Shown here: positions 7,601 through 9,033 of the stretch, piece after piece
Numbering within the stretch: the first letter of the stretch is position 1
Layout: each line of letters starts with the position of its first letter
Origin: Flavobacteriaceae bacterium
GTDB lineage: Bacteria; Bacteroidota; Bacteroidia; Flavobacteriales; Flavobacteriaceae
DNA length: 9,033 nucleotides
NCBI GenBank assembly: GCA_016763215.1
Contig: JAESUF010000257.1
Coordinates: 1-9,033, forward strand
Direction: 5' to 3'
The notes under the pieces: generated by a model
Database searches by the model: none
What the model saw: the letters and a program-made list of their open reading frames with translations, nothing else
Told to the model about the DNA's origin: nothing
Made by a program: the position numbers and the translations under genes

Positions 7601-9033
7601 AGCATCATCTATTTCTAGAATCGTTTCTGGAATTTTATCATCGAGGATATAGGTGTGTACGAGTATTTCAGGAACTTCTTTAAATACAAATTCCGTAAGT
7701 TCTAAATCTCCTTTCCATTGCTCTGAAGCTTTTATCTCTGCAGTACTGTTATTAAAGTAGGCTAGAATATCGTTTGCAGATCCGAATTCATTATTTCTAA
7801 ATGAAGCTTCTAATAGTTTTCCTACGGTATTTTCTTCAGTGGTTAATCCTTCTTTTACAACATTTCTTTTGTATAAATCTTTTTGGGTTTTGTACCTTTT
7901 TTTTGCAGGAAATTCCCGTATCACTTCTCTAGCTTCTCGTACCATATCCATTCCTGTCGCTCTAGAAACCTTTACATGTGCTATTTCATAACCCCTTTTT
8001 GTAGCAACAACATTCGCTCCAGCTTCAACAGTACTAAATGCAGATAAAAATGTACTTATTTCAGAAAGAATACAGTTTTGTTCCGCTTTCCAAGCATTTA
8101 ACAATACACTTAAATCTTCGAATTGACACTTGTATTTACTTAAATCAATCTTTTTATTTGTTGCATCTATAGAGAGCACTTTTACATCAAAATTAAGTCC
8201 ATTTTCTTCTCTTACTTTGATAATTCTCTCTAAAGCATCTCGATACATTTTACCCTGATGTCCTTCAATTCTATAAAAATTAAAACAATCTAAATTATAC
8301 TCTAATGGTCTTAAAATAGAAGGCACATTCGCTAAACTTTCTTTATGATAGCTAAGATTAAATTGCTGTTGTAGGTTATTCGTTTTTTGAAAACTCCAAT
8401 GAGTTAAGAGTGTTTCATTTACATTGTAATAAAAAGGAATCGCTCTTTCTTGTAATTCTCCACAAGTTCTGGATGGTGTTATTCTAATATCATTCCCTTT
8501 ATTAATAAAAAGATAATTATGTGTTAAGTCTTTAACTCTTCTTAAAAGGCTAATTACTTTTTTATAATTGACATCTTCATGACCAATGATTGGTGATTTA
8601 TAAAACTGATGTCTGAGACTTAAAAAAGGGTTGTCTTCATTTATTTTTCCTAACATCAAGTGTTTTGGAAATGAACCTATCTGTGGGCAGCAATGAACAT
8701 TCAAGTGTAATAACAATTCCTTTATTTCATTGTACGTGTCAATGATGTCTTTTAAAACATCATATCTATATTGAAAATCTGATGGAACCACATTGGTATT
8801 GAAATCAAAAATTCTAGCAATCCTTGGCGTTATCGAACTTTTCTGAAACTTTTTAAAAATAATATCTAACCCTTTCTTTACTCCCTCTAAAGTGTTGCTG
8901 TTTTTAACAGCATTGTAGTAATTCTGTTTGAGGCTTTTATACGTTTTGGTGTTCTGGCTAGTTAACACAACTCTTTTTGCTTGTACTACAGGTAAAGAAT
9001 TATAGATTTCATACCAATTGTGTTTGTTATAAA
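4688..9033 (-). CDS. Giant eCIS-associated protein with three Ig-like/PKD-like modules, N-terminus beyond window
   Basis: The frame is open from the stop at 4690-4688 to the window edge (1447 full codons). A GTG at 8968 could be taken as a start, but the 21 codons before it (YNKHNWYEIYNSLPVVQ...) contain no stop and read as protein, so the true start is probably upstream. Counting from that GTG: residues 1-700 are a mostly alpha/beta region with ERAIPFYYNV (174-183), FYRIEGHQGKMYRDAL (231-246) and AGVEQGGTFIMVY (543-555). VVADFCLPF and SDCAPVNFIIP (708-730) lead into three bipartite modules at 742-920, 921-1099 and 1100-1252. Each opens with a Cys-Leu strand and ends in a PKD-like domain; the first keeps the canonical WDLGDG (854-859). 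A helical domain (1255-1426) closes the protein. I recall such large proteins from Bacteroidota eCIS loci but know no assigned function. The position before the tape measure gene matches the Afp/PVC fibre slot, so an exposed baseplate, cage or fibre-like role is inferred. Confidence 0.85.
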   Translation of the reverse strand, partial: YNKHNWYEIYNSLPVVQAKRVVLTSQNTKTYKSLKQNYYNAVKNSNTLEGVKKGLDIIFKKFQKSSITPRIARIFDFNTNVVPSDFQYRYDVLKDIIDTYNEIKELLLHLNVHCCPQIGSFPKHLMLGKINEDNPFLSLRHQFYKSPIIGHEDVNYKKVISLLRRVKDLTHNYLFINKGNDIRITPSRTCGELQERAIPFYYNVNETLLTHWSFQKTNNLQQQFNLSYHKESLANVPSILRPLEYNLDCFNFYRIEGHQGKMYRDALERIIKVREENGLNFDVKVLSIDATNKKIDLSKYKCQFEDLSVLLNAWKAEQNCILSEISTFLSAFSTVEAGANVVATKRGYEIAHVKVSRATGMDMVREAREVIREFPAKKRYKTQKDLYKRNVVKEGLTTEENTVGKLLEASFRNNEFGSANDILAYFNNSTAEIKASEQWKGDLELTEFVFKEVPEILVHTYILDDKIPETILEIDDATLSKYQLTIEELCKYVKKLQTKYQSVKIKDGSKQIVGLLINQLSTVCCSGKKLELLLTEIEKRKKEILIQIQLSEFVKTHPGLEHKAGVEQGGTFIMVYLTENPKDKSNYEDVLLELDFLEQPNIDDDGLDGDEGVLQLWDTKISTRFAFLHKVSKDTQNPLNEIVFIGKTIEETVSNFSRFLNRNWKRAGVDSVRAKAQGEKLIIGIRDKAIQRNTHFIQFYNPKIVGVNTKIYFEKNSLNTTNLSLKNTVVADFCLPFMFKSDCAPVNFIIPKEPVRLTLPEPYVCLKEGEDFVPLLFEKSPLDGEIKAKILQGVASGLTKNENGKDVFDGRLTDASLLGKIIEFTVNDEETGCKITVYPDVQLSVSTKVSYNNSKTNAVVTYKVSEVIEGIQYTWDLGDGQVSNQKPDQNGEITKEYTLPFNEANRIEPKLMISNGFCEKEILIEPIKFDMPISVSLTILDKYCLDSKGTRRIKIPFTNKKPARGVVEIIGRTINGLGIKKDQLNVDPRKFKDFDKEINFTIDGISTNAKITICELMQIDIVNDPAGFKWINNVLHQRYFFGSRVPEGVNENELTYRWTINGKQVGNKKSINPNLLVKQGTNKYAVELKITDKNGCVSTKISTITIAYPNFSLRMPNNKLDYCLNDDNSYLVTVSPDIFGTRVDGLGIPVNANVNPKFTPIKTGMTSAGTTPLSIAGNVLLTLTLKETPKASFTAKVENAQLILTNTSDIADKYVWTIGNKKVTRTNRADLKLKTSTIDSDVVTIRLVVIGLCGEDGFIIRNFKIRNQIIDINMFCIDKTKADIEQERTKLSDNVDVSQDLRRKIILPTISIYETMLIAPNEVFEGRGNASMLKGMNSLLNQTVKQLQSNVQNTFVLDILSTFYSAQIRLLYNMLHCQPHRVLEKDKQVITGVSNALGRNFRNLKNKDIVFDRNDELKEFLMNYSSDTQVINYLRRLIESRLISEIL
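5213..6745 (-). repeat. Three tandem bipartite Ig-like + PKD-like modules
   Basis: Within the giant protein (GTG at 8968 as residue 1), modules open at VCLKEGEDF (C744), YCLDSKGTR (C923) and YCLNDDNSY (C1102), exactly 179 residues apart both times. Each then has a G-rich beta segment (for example TINGLGI, RVDGLGI), and a PKD-like domain around W854 (WDLGDG), W1037 (WTING) or W1195 (WTIGN), closing with GFC (C897), NGC (C1075) or GLC (C1232). The copies are strongly diverged in sequence, so this is an old protein-level duplication rather than a DNA repeat. Confidence 0.75.

Overview
The window is AT-rich and densely coded. All four genes lie on the minus strand and look like part of one operon read from high to low coordinates. 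None of the starts has a recognisable Shine-Dalgarno sequence. Intergenic gaps are tiny (a 1-base overlap, 15 bases, 50 bases). Base composition, weak ribosome binding signals and protein style (E/K-rich linkers, PKD-like modules, DUF4157 proteins with VQKKEE-type repeats) suggest a Bacteroidota genome, probably a marine flavobacterium or a relative. This taxonomic call is inference.

The window is best read as the distal part of an extracellular contractile injection system (eCIS, the Afp/PVC/MAC-like phage-tail devices). In transcription order it holds: (1) 9033-4688, a very large protein of at least 1447 residues, open at the window edge, with a helical N-terminal half, three tandem Ig-like + PKD-like modules and a helical C-terminal domain; (2) 4688-2568, the tape measure protein, the firmest eCIS marker here; (3) 2552-1467, an astacin-like (M12A-type) zinc metallopeptidase with a C-terminal PPC-like domain and no signal peptide; (4) 1416-1, a DUF4157 (eCIS core domain) protein with an HELTH site, followed by an OmpA-like domain and the start of an Ig-like domain, running off the window at its C-terminus.

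The tape measure is expected to set the length of the inner tube and sheath. The giant protein sits where the Afp/PVC loci carry the fibre gene (between baseplate and tape measure genes) and may be an external or baseplate-attached structural protein. The two downstream genes, both carrying zinc-peptidase motifs, are the best candidates for cargo, cargo processing or cargo loading. Sheath, tube, baseplate and AAA+ ATPase genes are not in this window and would be expected mainly beyond its right edge.

No tRNA, rRNA, CRISPR, insertion sequence or convincing terminator was seen. No gene-free stretch exceeds 50 bases.
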